A stretch of DNA of 64,000 nt. Origin: SAR86 cluster bacterium SAR86B (GTDB lineage Bacteria > Pseudomonadota > Gammaproteobacteria > Magnimaribacterales > D2472). The stretch is taken from positions 310,001 to 374,000 of the forward strand of contig CAJJCW010000001.1 in assembly GCA_905182885.1 (NCBI GenBank), read 5' to 3'. Under the pieces are notes generated by a model. That model saw nothing but the letters and a program-made list of their open reading frames with translations, did no database searches and was not told where the DNA came from. Position numbers and translations under genes: made by a program. Shown here one piece after another: positions 40,708 through 51,282 of this stretch. Within the stretch, counting starts at the first letter, position 1. The number at the start of each line of letters is the position of its first letter.

Positions 40708-43428
40708 TTAGTGCGCTTCATTCCAATTAACTCCTATAGCTGCATCGGCAATTAGAGGAATATCAAGCTTTACAGCTTTTTCCATCATTGCCTTCATTGT
40801 TGATAGAACTTCTTCAGCATTTTCTTTGGGTGCCTCAAATATTAATTCATCATGCACCTGCATAATTACCTTAACTTTTGGCATTTCTTTCTCAAGAAAC
40901 TCCTGAATATCGATCATAGCCTTCTTGATAATATCAGCAGCTGAACCTTGAAGAGGCGCGTTAATAGCTGCCCTTTCTGCCGCCTGTCTTCTTAATCCAT
41001 TGCCTGCATTAATCTCGTTTAGGTATAGCCTTCTTCCCATTATTGTTTCAACAAACATATCTTCTTTTGCCTGAGCCTTGGTATTGGCTATATAGTCCTT
41101 AACTCCGGTATATCTTTCAAAATATGTATCAAGGTATTTTTGAGCCTCTGCTCTTGGTATATCTAGCTGGCGAGTTAAGCCAAAGGCTGACATTCCATAC
41201 ATTAAGCCAAAGTTAATAGCCTTGGCACTTCTTCTTTGGTCTTGGGTAACATCCTCAAGACTCACACCAAAAACCTCAGCTGCAGTCGCGGAGTGAATAT
41301 CCAAGTTATTATTAAAGGCATGCGTTAGGTTTTTATCTTTTGATAGATGAGCCATGATTCTTAATTCAATTTGAGAGTAGTCTGCAGAAATAAGAACATT
41401 CCCTTTCTCAGGCACAAATGCCTCTCTTATCCTTCTTCCTTCAGCAGTTCTAATTGGAATATTTTGGAGGTTTGGCTCTGTTGATGAAAGCCTTCCCGTT
41501 GAAGTTACTGCTTGTTGATAAGAAGTATGGATTCTCTTCGTCAAAGGGTTTTCTATTTTTATTAAGCTATCTGTGTAAGTAGACTTTAATTTAGCAAGCG
41601 TTCTGTATTGTAAGATTATGCCTGGAAGTTCGTATTCCTCTGAAAGCCTTTGGAGGGTTTCCTCATTCGTAGATGGCTGGCCTTTAGGTGTTTTTTTGAG
41701 AATTGGCAGCTTAAGCTTTTCATATAAAATTTCTAGCAATTGTTTTGGTGAATCTAGATTAAATTCTTCACCAGAAATAACAAAAGCCTGTGCTGATAAA
41801 TCAGCTATTTTTTCTGAAAGTTCTTTTGAATGTTCGGCTAGTTTCTCTTTATCTATTTTTGCTCCGTTTTGCTCTATCTTCGAAAGAACATGAACTAAGG
41901 GATATTCAATGTCATTTAATAATTTTAATTGTGTTGGCTTATCTTTTAAGAGATCTTCTAGTTTATTAAATAGTCTCAATGTGATGTCTGCATCTTCAGC
42001 CGCATAATTAGATGCAACCTCTATCTCAACTGCAGAAAAATTTATTTGCTTGGAAGCTGTCCCTGTTACCTCTTTATATTTAACAGTGGTGTAATTTAAA
42101 TAAAACTCCGCCAGCTTATCCATTCCATGTCTTGTTGCAGTACTGTTAAGAACATAGGACATAAGCATGGTATCGGCATGAAAAGTATCTAGAGCTATCC
42201 CATGTCTAGCTAAGATTGGTATATCAAACTTAAGATTTTGGCCTACAGCTTTGTGTTTATTTTGCTCTATAGAAGACCCAATAATGCTTACTGCTAATTC
42301 AAGATCTATTTGAATGGGACAGCCTTCATACTCATGCTTTAGTGGGATATAGCAACCTTCTCCCTCTTTAACTGATAATGATATTCCAACTAAATTTGCT
42401 GATACTGTGTTTAGTGAGTCTGTTTCTGTATCGATTGCAAAAACCTTACAAGCATCTAATTTTTCTGACCATTCCTCTAAATCTTTTTTGTTTAGAATTG
42501 TTTTGTAAGCTCCTATGGGTTTAGAGGTGGCTAGATTCTGAGCGACCTCTTGTACATTAACAACTTTTTTATCTTCTTTGTTGGCGGGTTTCTTTTTAGG
42601 CTTCTTAAATTCTAAGTCTGCAAAAAGCTCATCGAGTGTTTCTTGGTTTCCATTGAGCTGCAAAAGGCTCTCAAATGTAACGCCAATATCAACATCATTT
42701 TTAAGGGAAACCAATTCAACATTTCTATCTAGATCGTTTAGCGAGTTTCTTAAATTCTCTCCCACTACTCCCTTTATTGAATCTGCATTAGATTTAATAC
42801 CTTCGAGGTCTCTAAATTCGTTCAGCCATTTTGCTGCTGTCTTTTGGCCAACTTTTGGTACTCCGGGGATGTTGTCTGAGGTGTCTCCTGTTAGAGCAAG
42901 CATATCTCTTATTTGATTTGGCTTAACACCAAATTTTTCAAATACTTTTTCCTCATCAAATATTTGATGAGTCATAGTGTTCATCATTTTTGCAGAAGGG
43001 TCTTCAACTAACTGCATTAAATCCTTATCCAAAGATGAAATAACGCTTTTGAAATTATTTTCCTTAGCAATTCTTACTAATGTTGCGATAACATCATCTG
43101 CTTCGACTCCCTCAATCTCTATCAAAGGAAAGCCTATAGCCCTACAAACATTTTTTAGCGGGACTAGTTGTTCTCGCAAGTCATCTGGCATTGGTGGTCT
43201 ATTTGCTTTATACGAATCATATATATCGTTTCTAAACGTCTTTCCTTTGGCATCAAATGTAACAATGATTGGAGAGCCTTCGCTATCCTTTTTTAAAGTC
43301 ATCAGCATGTTTGTTACGCCTTTAATAGCGCCTGTTGGTCTACCATCCGAAGTAGTTAGTGGTGGCATGGCATGATATGCCCTATAGAGGTAGGAAGAGC
43401 CGTCAATTATAAAAATTCTATCTTTCAT
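40708..43428 (-). CDS. polA: DNA polymerase I
   Basis: A 906-residue three-domain repair polymerase. The 5' nuclease is at residues 1-290 (FIIDGSSYLYRAYHAMPPL, VEADDVIATL). The 3'-5' exonuclease is at about 320-510 with its acidic residues present (FAIDTETDSLNT, YAAEDADITLRLF), so proofreading is likely retained. The polymerase domain has motif A ADYSQIELRIMAH, motif B RRSAKAINFGLMYG (with the Phe that limits ddNTP use) and motif C MQVHDELIFE. It is convergent with the COQ4-like gene and divergent from dsbB. Confidence 0.98.
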   Translation of the reverse strand: MKDRIFIIDGSSYLYRAYHAMPPLTTSDGRPTGAIKGVTNMLMTLKKDSEGSPIIVTFDAKGKTFRNDIYDSYKANRPPMPDDLREQLVPLKNVCRAIGFPLIEIEGVEADDVIATLVRIAKENNFKSVISSLDKDLMQLVEDPSAKMMNTMTHQIFDEEKVFEKFGVKPNQIRDMLALTGDTSDNIPGVPKVGQKTAAKWLNEFRDLEGIKSNADSIKGVVGENLRNSLNDLDRNVELVSLKNDVDIGVTFESLLQLNGNQETLDELFADLEFKKPKKKPANKEDKKVVNVQEVAQNLATSKPIGAYKTILNKKDLEEWSEKLDACKVFAIDTETDSLNTVSANLVGISLSVKEGEGCYIPLKHEYEGCPIQIDLELAVSIIGSSIEQNKHKAVGQNLKFDIPILARHGIALDTFHADTMLMSYVLNSTATRHGMDKLAEFYLNYTTVKYKEVTGTASKQINFSAVEIEVASNYAAEDADITLRLFNKLEDLLKDKPTQLKLLNDIEYPLVHVLSKIEQNGAKIDKEKLAEHSKELSEKIADLSAQAFVISGEEFNLDSPKQLLEILYEKLKLPILKKTPKGQPSTNEETLQRLSEEYELPGIILQYRTLAKLKSTYTDSLIKIENPLTKRIHTSYQQAVTSTGRLSSTEPNLQNIPIRTAEGRRIREAFVPEKGNVLISADYSQIELRIMAHLSKDKNLTHAFNNNLDIHSATAAEVFGVSLEDVTQDQRRSAKAINFGLMYGMSAFGLTRQLDIPRAEAQKYLDTYFERYTGVKDYIANTKAQAKEDMFVETIMGRRLYLNEINAGNGLRRQAAERAAINAPLQGSAADIIKKAMIDIQEFLEKEMPKVKVIMQVHDELIFEAPKENAEEVLSTMKAMMEKAVKLDIPLIADAAIGVNWNEAH

Positions 43429-43498
43429 ATTTATCTTTATTTATATGTATTATGGCATGGGGTTTTTATATACTATATAAAGAAAATAACCCAAAGAT

Positions 43499-44014
43499 AT
43501 GATTAGACATCTTATTAACTTTATTAAAACAGTTTATCAAAACTATTTTGAAATAGCGTCCTGTTTAGGAGCAATTTCTATAATCTTATTAGCTATCTTA
43601 ATGGATAATCTTCTTGGTCTAGAGGCTTGTCCTATGTGCATAATGACTAGATATGCCTTTGGGGCAATTGCTATAGTTTCTTTTCTTGGGATAGTCACAA
43701 AAAAACTTTTTAGATTGAATAAGTTTTTAGTTGTCCTGTCTTCCTTAGCTGGTATAGCCGTTACTGCAAAGCAAGTGTATCTTCAGAATCTTAGTCCCGA
43801 GGAAATTGCTAACCTTGCTATGGGTTGTGGCATGCCATTAGAAACTCAAATAGAATATTTTGGCTTAATTGGAGGTATTGCGAACGCATATAAAGGGGGT
43901 CCTACATGTGCTGCAGAGAATTGGAGGTTTATTTTCAATTTTGCAGAATGGGGATTAATATTCTTTATTATTTTCTTCTTATCTTCAGCTTCCAAGCTCA
44001 TAAAGGGTAAATAA
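43499..44014 (+). CDS. dsbB: Disulfide bond formation protein DsbB
   Basis: A 171-residue four-span quinone reductase that reoxidises DsbA. The first periplasmic loop has LEACPMCIMTRYAFG (CxxC) after span 1. The second has MGCGMPLE and GGPTCAAENW with the interchange cysteines. It ends with a final span (WGLIFFIIFFLSSASKLI). Length equals E. coli DsbB (176). Its DsbA partner is encoded 5 kb away. The 194 bases downstream, before pckA, hold only AT-rich sequence with several TATAAT-like boxes. Confidence 0.95.
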   Translation: MIRHLINFIKTVYQNYFEIASCLGAISIILLAILMDNLLGLEACPMCIMTRYAFGAIAIVSFLGIVTKKLFRLNKFLVVLSSLAGIAVTAKQVYLQNLSPEEIANLAMGCGMPLETQIEYFGLIGGIANAYKGGPTCAAENWRFIFNFAEWGLIFFIIFFLSSASKLIKGK

Positions 44015-44208
44015 GCTACTTTCTGTAATAAAACTACATATAAATACCTTTAAAAGTACTGTTCTTATAATATAAATTGATTTTATTGACTTTTTTATGC
44101 TGATATATTTTACTTCACTACATGAATATGTAAATTTTTAACAAAAACTTATAATTGTTTCTATATAATAACCTCCCTAAATACTTTAAATAGCTAACTT
44201 TAAAAAAT

Positions 44209-45753
44209 ATGAACGACCAAAATCACACCTCTCAAGTCTTTGAACTTTCAACAGAGGAATTAATAAAAAAAGCTGTTGAAAATGGTGAAGGAGTTATAGC
44301 CAGCAATGGTGCTTTTTCTGCTATTACTGGAGAGAGAACTGGCAGAAGCCCAAATGATAGATTTATAGTTCAAGAATCAGGATCTTCTGATTTAATAGAT
44401 TGGGGCTCTGTTAATAAGCCTTTTGATGTTGATAAATTTGATAAGCTATGGAATAAGGTTGAATCATACATAGCTGAAAAAAATAGATATGTCTCTAAGG
44501 TTCATGTTGGCTCTCATGTCGATCATTACCTTCCCGTGAAAGTTACTACTGAAACAGCTTGGCATGGCTTGTTTGCTAGATTGATCTTTGTTGTTCCTGA
44601 GGTCCATAATCCTTCAAATAAAGACCAGTGGGAAATTTTAAGTGCTGCAAATTATGAATGTAATCCTCATGAAGATGGAACTAATTCAGAGGGATGTGTA
44701 ATCATCAACTTTGCTCAAAGAAAGGTTTTACTTGCAGGAATGAAATATGCAGGAGAAATGAAAAAATCTATGTTTTCTGCACAAAACTTTTTATTACCAG
44801 CTAAAGATGTCCTTCCTATGCATTGTTCTGCAAATGTTAATGCCGATGGAAACGTAGCATTATTTTTTGGTCTCTCTGGAACAGGCAAAACAACTTTATC
44901 TGCAGATCCTAGTTGTTCACTTATAGGTGATGATGAGCATGGCTGGGGCAAGGACTCAGTCTTTAATTTTGAAGGTGGCTGTTATGCCAAAACAATTGAT
45001 CTATCAGAGAAAAATGAACCTGTGATATTTAAGGCCATCAAGCACGGCAGTGTAATTGAGAATGTTTTCCTAGATGAAGCTGGAGTGCCTGACTATTCGA
45101 ATACTTCTTTGTCAGAAAATGGGAGATGTTGCTACCCAAGATCACATATAGATGATGCAATTGATGAGAATGCAGCAGGAGAACCTGAAACTGTAATCTT
45201 TCTGACTTGCGATTTAACTGGTCTTATTCCTCCTGTGTCTATTCTTTCAAAAGAAGCTGCTGCTTATCATTTCCTGAGTGGATACACAGCAAAAGTTGGA
45301 TCAACAGAAATGGGTTCTAACTCGGCTATTGAATCAACATTTTCAACATGTTTTGGAGCGCCTTTCTTTCCAAGACCAGCTGGAATTTATGCTGATCTGT
45401 TAATGAAAAGAATTGAAGGCTTTGGCTCAAAAGTATTTTTAGTAAATACTGGCTGGACTGGTGGTCCGTATGGGGTAGGAACAAGGTTTAGTATTCCTAC
45501 AACTAGAAGAGTTGTTAATGCCATTCAAAATGGTGAGCTTAATAATGTTGAGACTCAGCATATACCGGGTTTAAATCTTGAAGTTCCTCTCTCCATAGAG
45601 GGTGTTGACCAAAATCTTCTTAATCCGGTTAAGACTTGGGGAAGTGAAGAGGAATATCAAAACTACCTTGCAGAACTTGTTACTAAATTCAATAATAATT
45701 TTGAAAAATTTGATGTAAAAGCTGATATAGTCTCCGCAGGACCGAACCTATAG
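44209..45753 (+). CDS. pckA: Phosphoenolpyruvate carboxykinase (ATP)
   Basis: A 514-residue enzyme of gluconeogenesis converting oxaloacetate to PEP. Recognised by [12 protein letters not shown]-type [14 protein letters not shown], the kinase-1a P-loop [15 protein letters not shown], the metal motif LIGDDEHGW, and [15 protein letters not shown]. Length is close to E. coli PckA (540). It sits 8 bases upstream of gshA, possibly co-transcribed. Confidence 0.97.
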   Translation: MNDQNHTSQVFELSTEELIKKAVENGEGVIASNGAFSAITGERTGRSPNDRFIVQESGSSDLIDWGSVNKPFDVDKFDKLWNKVESYIAEKNRYVSKVHVGSHVDHYLPVKVTTETAWHGLFARLIFVVPEVHNPSNKDQWEILSAANYECNPHEDGTNSEGCVIINFAQRKVLLAGMKYAGEMKKSMFSAQNFLLPAKDVLPMHCSANVNADGNVALFFGLSGTGKTTLSADPSCSLIGDDEHGWGKDSVFNFEGGCYAKTIDLSEKNEPVIFKAIKHGSVIENVFLDEAGVPDYSNTSLSENGRCCYPRSHIDDAIDENAAGEPETVIFLTCDLTGLIPPVSILSKEAAAYHFLSGYTAKVGSTEMGSNSAIESTFSTCFGAPFFPRPAGIYADLLMKRIEGFGSKVFLVNTGWTGGPYGVGTRFSIPTTRRVVNAIQNGELNNVETQHIPGLNLEVPLSIEGVDQNLLNPVKTWGSEEEYQNYLAELVTKFNNNFEKFDVKADIVSAGPNL

Positions 45754-45761
45754 GGAGTAAT

Positions 45762-47258
45762 GTGGATTTCCACAATCAGCTACAAAAACTTAAAGATAAA
45801 AAATTCTTTGCCACACTTGGTATAGAGAGAGGTATAGAAAAAGAATCTTTAAGAGTTACAAGTGATGGCTTTATATCTGAAAAAGCTCATCCATCTTCTT
45901 TAGGTGCATCATTTACCAATCCTTCTATCACAACGGATTTTGCCGAATCACTTATTGAGGTTGTGACTCCTGTTTTTACTAATGTTGATGATCTTTATGA
46001 ATATTTATTAGGTCTCCATATTTTTATTGCTGATGGGTTAGAGGACAATGAATTGCTTTGGCCATTTTCAATGCCTCCAGAAATTACCGATCCATCAAAA
46101 ATAAATATAGCCACGTATTCAGATACAAATATTGGCAAACTTAAGCATATATACAGAAAAGGCCTTGCGATTAGATATGGCAAAACCATGCAATGTGTTT
46201 CAGGAGTTCACTTTAATTTTTCACTAACTGATAATTCGTTGGCAATAATATCTGGATCAAGCGCTCAAAAAGATATTGATAATACTTACCTTGGCCTAAT
46301 CAGAAACTTTAAAAGACTATTTTGGTTTGTTCTTTACGAGTTTGGACATTCCTCTGTAGTTGATAAATCTTTCGTTGATGGAAGAGATAATGATCTAGAG
46401 CCTTTAAATAATTCTGATCTATTTAAAGAGGGTGCAACTTCTTTGAGAATGAGTGAGATTGGATATCAAAGCAAAGCACAGGAAAATTTAAACATAAAAT
46501 ATAACAATCTAGATGAGTTTTTAGAGGAAGTTAAATCTGCAATTAAAACTCCGTATCCAGAGTTTGAAAATTTAGGGCTTAAAGATTCAGAAGGAGACTT
46601 TCATCAAATATCTAGCGGCATACTTCAAATTGAAAATGAGCTATATGACTGTATAAGACCAAAGAGAGCAGGCTCAAGCGGTGAAAGACCATATGAGCTC
46701 TTAAAAAAAGAAGGTATAAAATATTTAGAAGTTAGGGGTATTGATCTAGACCCAGATGATGTAGCTGGTATATCAAAAGATAAAATTCTTTTACTCGATT
46801 TAATTATGCTTTATTGCGCTATTAAACCAAGCTCTTTGATGAGCGATGCAGAAAAATCTATTATTGAGAGCAATGATATTGCAACTATTAAAAATGGAAG
46901 ATTGCCGGAGACGATGATCTCATATAAAGATCAACCAACCTCCATAAGTGAATCAAGAATAGATGTAATAAAAGATCTAATGCAGCTAGCCACTGCAATG
47001 AATGACCCTAAATATATAGAAGTTGTTTCAAGTATAAATAGTAGAGTTAATATATTTAATCCTGATAAATCATTCCATAGCTTAGGGTTAGAAAAAGCGC
47101 GTGAAAACGCACTAGATCTTAAATCTAATAAAGAAATTGATACTCTTAAGTTTAAGGAAGAGGCGGAGACATCCTTGTTAAAATTTGAAAAAATTCAAGC
47201 AACGGCAAATTTTGATAAGATAGATGAATTCATGAATTCATATAACACTAAAATATAG
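45762..47258 (+). CDS. gshA: Glutamate--cysteine ligase
   Basis: A 498-residue proteobacterial-type GshA, making gamma-glutamylcysteine for glutathione. It starts with GTG (MDFHNQLQKLKDKK) after GGGAGT. Family motifs: GIERGIEKESLRVT, SSLGASFTNPSITTDFAESLIE, MQCVSGVHFNFSL, and CIRPKRAGSSGERPYELL with KYLEVRGIDLDPDD. Length is near E. coli GshA (518). gshB is not in the window. Confidence 0.96.
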   Translation: MDFHNQLQKLKDKKFFATLGIERGIEKESLRVTSDGFISEKAHPSSLGASFTNPSITTDFAESLIEVVTPVFTNVDDLYEYLLGLHIFIADGLEDNELLWPFSMPPEITDPSKINIATYSDTNIGKLKHIYRKGLAIRYGKTMQCVSGVHFNFSLTDNSLAIISGSSAQKDIDNTYLGLIRNFKRLFWFVLYEFGHSSVVDKSFVDGRDNDLEPLNNSDLFKEGATSLRMSEIGYQSKAQENLNIKYNNLDEFLEEVKSAIKTPYPEFENLGLKDSEGDFHQISSGILQIENELYDCIRPKRAGSSGERPYELLKKEGIKYLEVRGIDLDPDDVAGISKDKILLLDLIMLYCAIKPSSLMSDAEKSIIESNDIATIKNGRLPETMISYKDQPTSISESRIDVIKDLMQLATAMNDPKYIEVVSSINSRVNIFNPDKSFHSLGLEKARENALDLKSNKEIDTLKFKEEAETSLLKFEKIQATANFDKIDEFMNSYNTKI

Positions 47259-47270
47259 GTAGGATAAATT

Positions 47271-48268
47271 ATGAGAGCTTTGCAATGCACAGAATTGGGT
47301 GGGCCAGATAAACTTGAAATAAATGAGGTTGAATCTCCATCAGCCATTCCGGGGAATGTTGTCATAGATGTTAAGTCAGGCAGTATAAACTTTCCTGATG
47401 TTTTGATGATTCAAGGACTTTATCAATATCAACCTCCTCTACCTTTTACTCCAGGCGGTGAATCAGCAGGAATCATTTCAGAAATCGGAGAAGGTGTAAC
47501 TAAATTTAAAGTTGGTGATAAAGTTTTTGCTATGACTGGGACCGGAGCTTTTGCAGAAAAGATATTGGCTCATGAGGGTAGCTGCACAATAATACCGGAC
47601 TCAATGGATTTTGATTCAGCAGCCGCTCTGTCAATGACCTATGGAACTAGTCTGTATGCGCTTAAGCAAAGAGCAAATATTCAACCGGGTGAGACTTTGC
47701 TTGTTCTCGGTGCCTCAGGTGGAGTGGGTATAGCCGCTATAGAACTTGGGAAAGCTATGGGTGCAAAAGTAATTGCAGCCGCATCCACTCAAGATAAAAT
47801 TGATATGTGTATGGCTCATGGAGCTGATGAGGGTTTTATATATCCAAGTGGTAATCTTGATAGAGATCAGCAAAAGCAACTGTCAAATAAGATTAAAGAA
47901 TTAACAGGGGAATGGGCGCAAATGTTGTTTATGACCCAGTTGGCGATAGTTATGCCGAACCCTGCCTTAGGGCAACTGCTTGGGAAGGTAGATATCTGGT
48001 TATTGGGTTTGCTGCAGGCGAAATACCAAAAATTCCTCTGAATATCACTCTTTTAAAAGGATGTCAGATCGTTGGCGTTTTTTGGGGAGCATGGGTTGGC
48101 CTATTCCCAGATGAAAATAAAAAGAATTTTGATGAGTTATTTAAATTACATGCAGAAGGAAAAATAAATCCAGAAGTTTCGCAAAGATTTGCCTTAGAAG
48201 ACTCTGCTGAAGCCTTCTCGCATTTAGCAAATAGAAAAGCTAAAGGGAAAGTAATAATTAATATCTAG
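47271..48268 (+). CDS. NADPH:quinone oxidoreductase, zinc-free MDR family (frameshifted in this sequence)
   Basis: A medium-chain dehydrogenase/reductase of the quinone-oxidoreductase type. The first frame (from 47271) shows the GroES-like half with GGESAGIISEIGEG and the nucleotide loop LGASGGVGIAAIELGKAMGAKVIAAAST, then drifts off after ELTGEWAQ. The other frame resumes at once with GANVVYDPVGDSYAEPCLRA and ends FSHLANRKAKGKVIINI at 48268. One base missing near 47910 (998 bases total) accounts for both. Restored length is 332 residues. No zinc-ligand cysteine cluster is present. The substrate is not predictable. It may be an acryloyl-CoA reductase-like or quinone reductase enzyme. Confidence 0.87.
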
Positions 48269-48924
48269 TCTTGGGTAACAGATTGATAGGTCAGGGAAAG
48301 TCTTGAGATATCGAATGGCGGTCTAAATATTCCTGCAAAATCTCCGTCTGGATTTAATAAGATAATATTATTAGCATGGTTATCTAAATGTTTATGTTCC
48401 ATGCCATGGCTATTGCTAGGCATAACATTATTTACAGATAATTGAGTTGCGAGACTCAATAACATAGGTCTTGTATTAGAAACGCCTATAAAATCCTCAT
48501 CAAAGCCTTTGGCATAGTTATCTATAATCTTTGGGCTATCTCTTTCTGGATCTATGGAAACAAGAACCCACTGCTTATTGTCTAATTGGTAGTTTTTTTC
48601 TTTTAATACCTTAATTAGCTTTGAAAGTTGATACATTGTTGTGGGGCATTCGTCTGGACATCTACTAAACCCAAAATACATTAACGTCCATTTCCCAATT
48701 AGGTCAGATTTTGTAAAAGAAGAGTCAGAGGAAAAGAATTCGAAATCAGATATCTGCTTAGGCTTCTCAAATAAAAATAGTCCATTTACTAAAAGCTCAT
48801 TATTATTTAGTACTCGTGGTGTAGTGAGCTTGCTTATAAATAAGCTCATTACAATAATAATAAATAGAGCAATTAAAATAAGATTTCTATTTATAGCGTT
48901 CATTGAATGAGATAGTGGTCGCAT
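48265..48924 (-). CDS. SCO1/SenC family copper chaperone
   Basis: A 219-residue membrane-anchored thioredoxin-fold protein delivering copper to the CuA site of cytochrome c oxidase. A single N-terminal span (NLILIALFIIIVMSLFI) is followed by the metal site CxxxC in YFGFSRCPDECPTTMYQL and a distal histidine within HGMEHKHLDNHANNI. It is the last gene of the oxidase assembly run (coxB to sco), overlapping ctaB by 25 bases and the convergent quinone oxidoreductase by 4. Confidence 0.94.
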   Translation of the reverse strand: MRPLSHSMNAINRNLILIALFIIIVMSLFISKLTTPRVLNNNELLVNGLFLFEKPKQISDFEFFSSDSSFTKSDLIGKWTLMYFGFSRCPDECPTTMYQLSKLIKVLKEKNYQLDNKQWVLVSIDPERDSPKIIDNYAKGFDEDFIGVSNTRPMLLSLATQLSVNNVMPSNSHGMEHKHLDNHANNIILLNPDGDFAGIFRPPFDISRLSLTYQSVTQD

Positions 48925-49772
48925 AGCAGGGCTACGAATATTAAGAATATATAATATATTGAGAAGTTAAATGTCTTCATTGCATAAGAGTCGTCATCGC
49001 TTAAATAAAGCCTGATTGAATAATACATAAATATTGAACTTAAGATAACTGCCGAGATTAAATATATAGCTCCTGACATTAAAACAATATAAGGAAGTAT
49101 GCTTACTATAAATAGAATGATTGTATAAAGAACTATCTGCAATTTTGTGAAGGCAACTCCATGGGTAACTGGCAGCATAGGAATTGATTCCTTTGCATAT
49201 TCATCTTTTCTATATATTGCCAAGGCCCAAAAATGAGGCGGAGTCCATGCAAAGATTATTAGAACAAGAAGAAGGGCGAAAGGTTCAATAGTGTTACTAA
49301 TTGCTGCCCATCCTAAGAGTGGGGGCGCGGCTCCTGCGAGTCCACCTATAACAATATTCTGAGGTGTGGCCCTTTTAAGATAAATTGTATAGATAAAGGC
49401 ATATCCGATAAGAGAGGCTAGTGTTAGTAACATTGTTAAAGTATTAACAAAGAAATATAAGATAAGCGCTCCCATTAGGCCAATAACAAAAGCAAAACAT
49501 GACGCATGAAATGGGCTTAACTCTCCTTGGGGAAGAGGCCTTTGGTCGGTTCTAGTCATTGATGCATCTGCCTTCCTATCAACAACTTGATTTATAGCTG
49601 CAGCAGAGCCTGAGCATAATGCTATACCCAATAAAGATATAATTATGTTGCTAACCGAGCTAACGGAGTCCTCTGCTAGAAGCATTCCAACTAAGGCACA
49701 TATCAGCATCATATAAACAACATTGGGCTTACATAAGATGTAATAACTTTTTAAAAGTTTCACTTTTTCCAT
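48900..49772 (-). CDS. ctaB: Protoheme IX farnesyltransferase (heme O synthase)
   Basis: A 290-residue polytopic prenyltransferase converting heme B to heme O. Nine or so membrane spans, with the two acidic motifs as NQVVDRKADASMTRTDQRPLP and the later ALAIYRKDEYAKESIPMLPV. Length matches CyoE/CtaB (about 296). Overlaps ctaA by 13 bases, giving consecutive steps heme B to O to A. Confidence 0.97.
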   Translation of the reverse strand: MEKVKLLKSYYILCKPNVVYMMLICALVGMLLAEDSVSSVSNIIISLLGIALCSGSAAAINQVVDRKADASMTRTDQRPLPQGELSPFHASCFAFVIGLMGALILYFFVNTLTMLLTLASLIGYAFIYTIYLKRATPQNIVIGGLAGAAPPLLGWAAISNTIEPFALLLVLIIFAWTPPHFWALAIYRKDEYAKESIPMLPVTHGVAFTKLQIVLYTIILFIVSILPYIVLMSGAIYLISAVILSSIFMYYSIRLYLSDDDSYAMKTFNFSIYYIFLIFVALLCDHYLIQ

Positions 49773-50734
49773 GCCAAATAATTAACCATAAATATGGTTG
49801 CTAACAATGTTGCCGCAATTAAGTTGTGAGCAATGGCAATGTACAAAGGAAGTACATATACGACGTTTATAATACCTAGGCTAATTTGAGTTAAAAGAAG
49901 GACTCCAAGAGTAGATGCTAAAGGTGCTGCAGGTGAAAACCAAAGCTTGGACATTAAAATTACAAAAACTATTGTTACCAATATTGCAGTAACTCTATGC
50001 GAGTAATGAATTGCAACTCTTGCTGGATTATCCAGCAAGCCATATAAATAATTTGGTCCCACTTCTTGAGCCATATTAAAACCATTTTTAAAATCCATTT
50101 CAGGAAAATAAGTACCCTGGCATGTGGGGAAGTCCGCGCAAGCCAAAGATGCATAATTTGTACTTGTCCAAACCCCAAGAAATATTTGAATCGCTAAAAT
50201 TATAAATGCGAGTGCGGCAATGCCTTTTAAATTAGGTATTCGCATAACCTCCAAGCTTTTAAAATTACCGGACATTAAGAATATATAAAAGAATAATATC
50301 AACGTTGTGAAACCACCAAAGAGATGGCCTGTAACTATAATTGGTAACAGTTTTAGACTAACGGTTAAATAGCCGAACAGCCCCTGGCAGCAAATAAATG
50401 CTAACAGACCGATAGACCATCTTCTTATAGACTTGTTTTCATTTTGCTTAAAAGATAGATAAACCATAATGATTGCTACAAGACCGAGCGTTGCTGCAAA
50501 GTATCTGTGAACAACTTCTGGGATGGCTTTATTAATATCATATGGGAAAGTAGGAAATCTACTTTCAGCTACGACTATATCCATTTCACTGGTAGGAAAA
50601 ACGATGAAGCCATAACAGCCAGGCCAATCAGGGCAGCCCAAGCCAGCATCTACAAGCCTAGTCCAAGCACCAAGTGCTATAACAACAAAAGCAAGGCATA
50701 TTGCAAAGAACGATAAATTTCTAATATTAGTCAT
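49760..50734 (-). CDS. ctaA: Heme A synthase
   Basis: A 324-residue, eight-span CtaA/Cox15 protein that oxidises heme O to heme A. GAWTRLVDAGLGCPDWPGCYG near the start carries a conserved cysteine pair. Histidine ligands appear in VVHRYFAATLG, ITGHLFGGF (VTGHLFGGF), IHYSHRVTA and AIAHNLIAA. A duplicated CADFPTCQG loop is in the second half. It abuts the upstream hypothetical gene, sharing one base. Confidence 0.95.
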   Translation of the reverse strand: MTNIRNLSFFAICLAFVVIALGAWTRLVDAGLGCPDWPGCYGFIVFPTSEMDIVVAESRFPTFPYDINKAIPEVVHRYFAATLGLVAIIMVYLSFKQNENKSIRRWSIGLLAFICCQGLFGYLTVSLKLLPIIVTGHLFGGFTTLILFFYIFLMSGNFKSLEVMRIPNLKGIAALAFIILAIQIFLGVWTSTNYASLACADFPTCQGTYFPEMDFKNGFNMAQEVGPNYLYGLLDNPARVAIHYSHRVTAILVTIVFVILMSKLWFSPAAPLASTLGVLLLTQISLGIINVVYVLPLYIAIAHNLIAATLLATIFMVNYLAWKK

Positions 50735-51282
50735 TAAATTAACACCTTAAGATCTTTTAATATTTTTTTAGGGTCCATATTGGGCTTAAAGTACATAACA
50801 GCTCTTCCATATGGATCAATGATAAAAATTGGATTTTCATTGTTCATATCAATTTTAGAATTTTTTTGAAGTACATTAAGCAGGATACTATTGCTATCAT
50901 TAATTAGCTCTGTTCTTGGATACTCAGTTATAAGGTTTTGTACATCATCTTTAATTAACTCATTTGAGTAAAATGCGACTCTTTTAACTCTGTATATGTC
51001 TCTATTTAGAGCAACATTTAACTGCCTCATTAGATATAAAGATTCTGATGATTTATCGGGATTGGTTATGTAGACCCCCATAACCCACTTCCCGTCTTCA
51101 AACTCAAGTAAAGATTTTTTTTCATTGCCTTTAAACTGGTCGAAATTAAAATAGCTCTTAAAAAAAGTTCCATTATTCTTGGTGCCCTCTGGGGACATCC
51201 CAGTCGTAAAATACAAAGAGGAGAATGTAACCACTAAAATAGGAGTTAATAATATTATTGCGAGAAAAATTTTATTCTTCAT
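50734..51282 (-). CDS. Conserved cox-cluster membrane-anchored protein of unknown function
   Basis: A 182-residue protein located between SURF1 and ctaA, a slot that holds a similar-sized hypothetical protein in other gammaproteobacterial oxidase clusters. An N-terminal span (KIFLAIILLTPILVVTFSSLYF) is followed by a periplasmic part with GKWVMGVYITNPD, YLMRQLNVALNRDIYRVKRVAF and a C-terminal PIFIIDPYGRAVMYFKPNMD. That layout resembles a degenerate thioredoxin/Sco fold, but no CxxC is present. A role in oxidase maturation is inferred from context only. Its start overlaps the end of SURF1. Confidence 0.7.
   Translation of the reverse strand: MKNKIFLAIILLTPILVVTFSSLYFTTGMSPEGTKNNGTFFKSYFNFDQFKGNEKKSLLEFEDGKWVMGVYITNPDKSSESLYLMRQLNVALNRDIYRVKRVAFYSNELIKDDVQNLITEYPRTELINDSNSILLNVLQKNSKIDMNNENPIFIIDPYGRAVMYFKPNMDPKKILKDLKVLI

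Noticed and set aside
44015-44208. Hidden small gene or RNA between dsbB and pckA
   Set aside because: Only AT-rich sequence with several TATAAT-like boxes is present, with no stable hairpin or ORF with a ribosome-binding site. It is most likely just the pckA promoter region.
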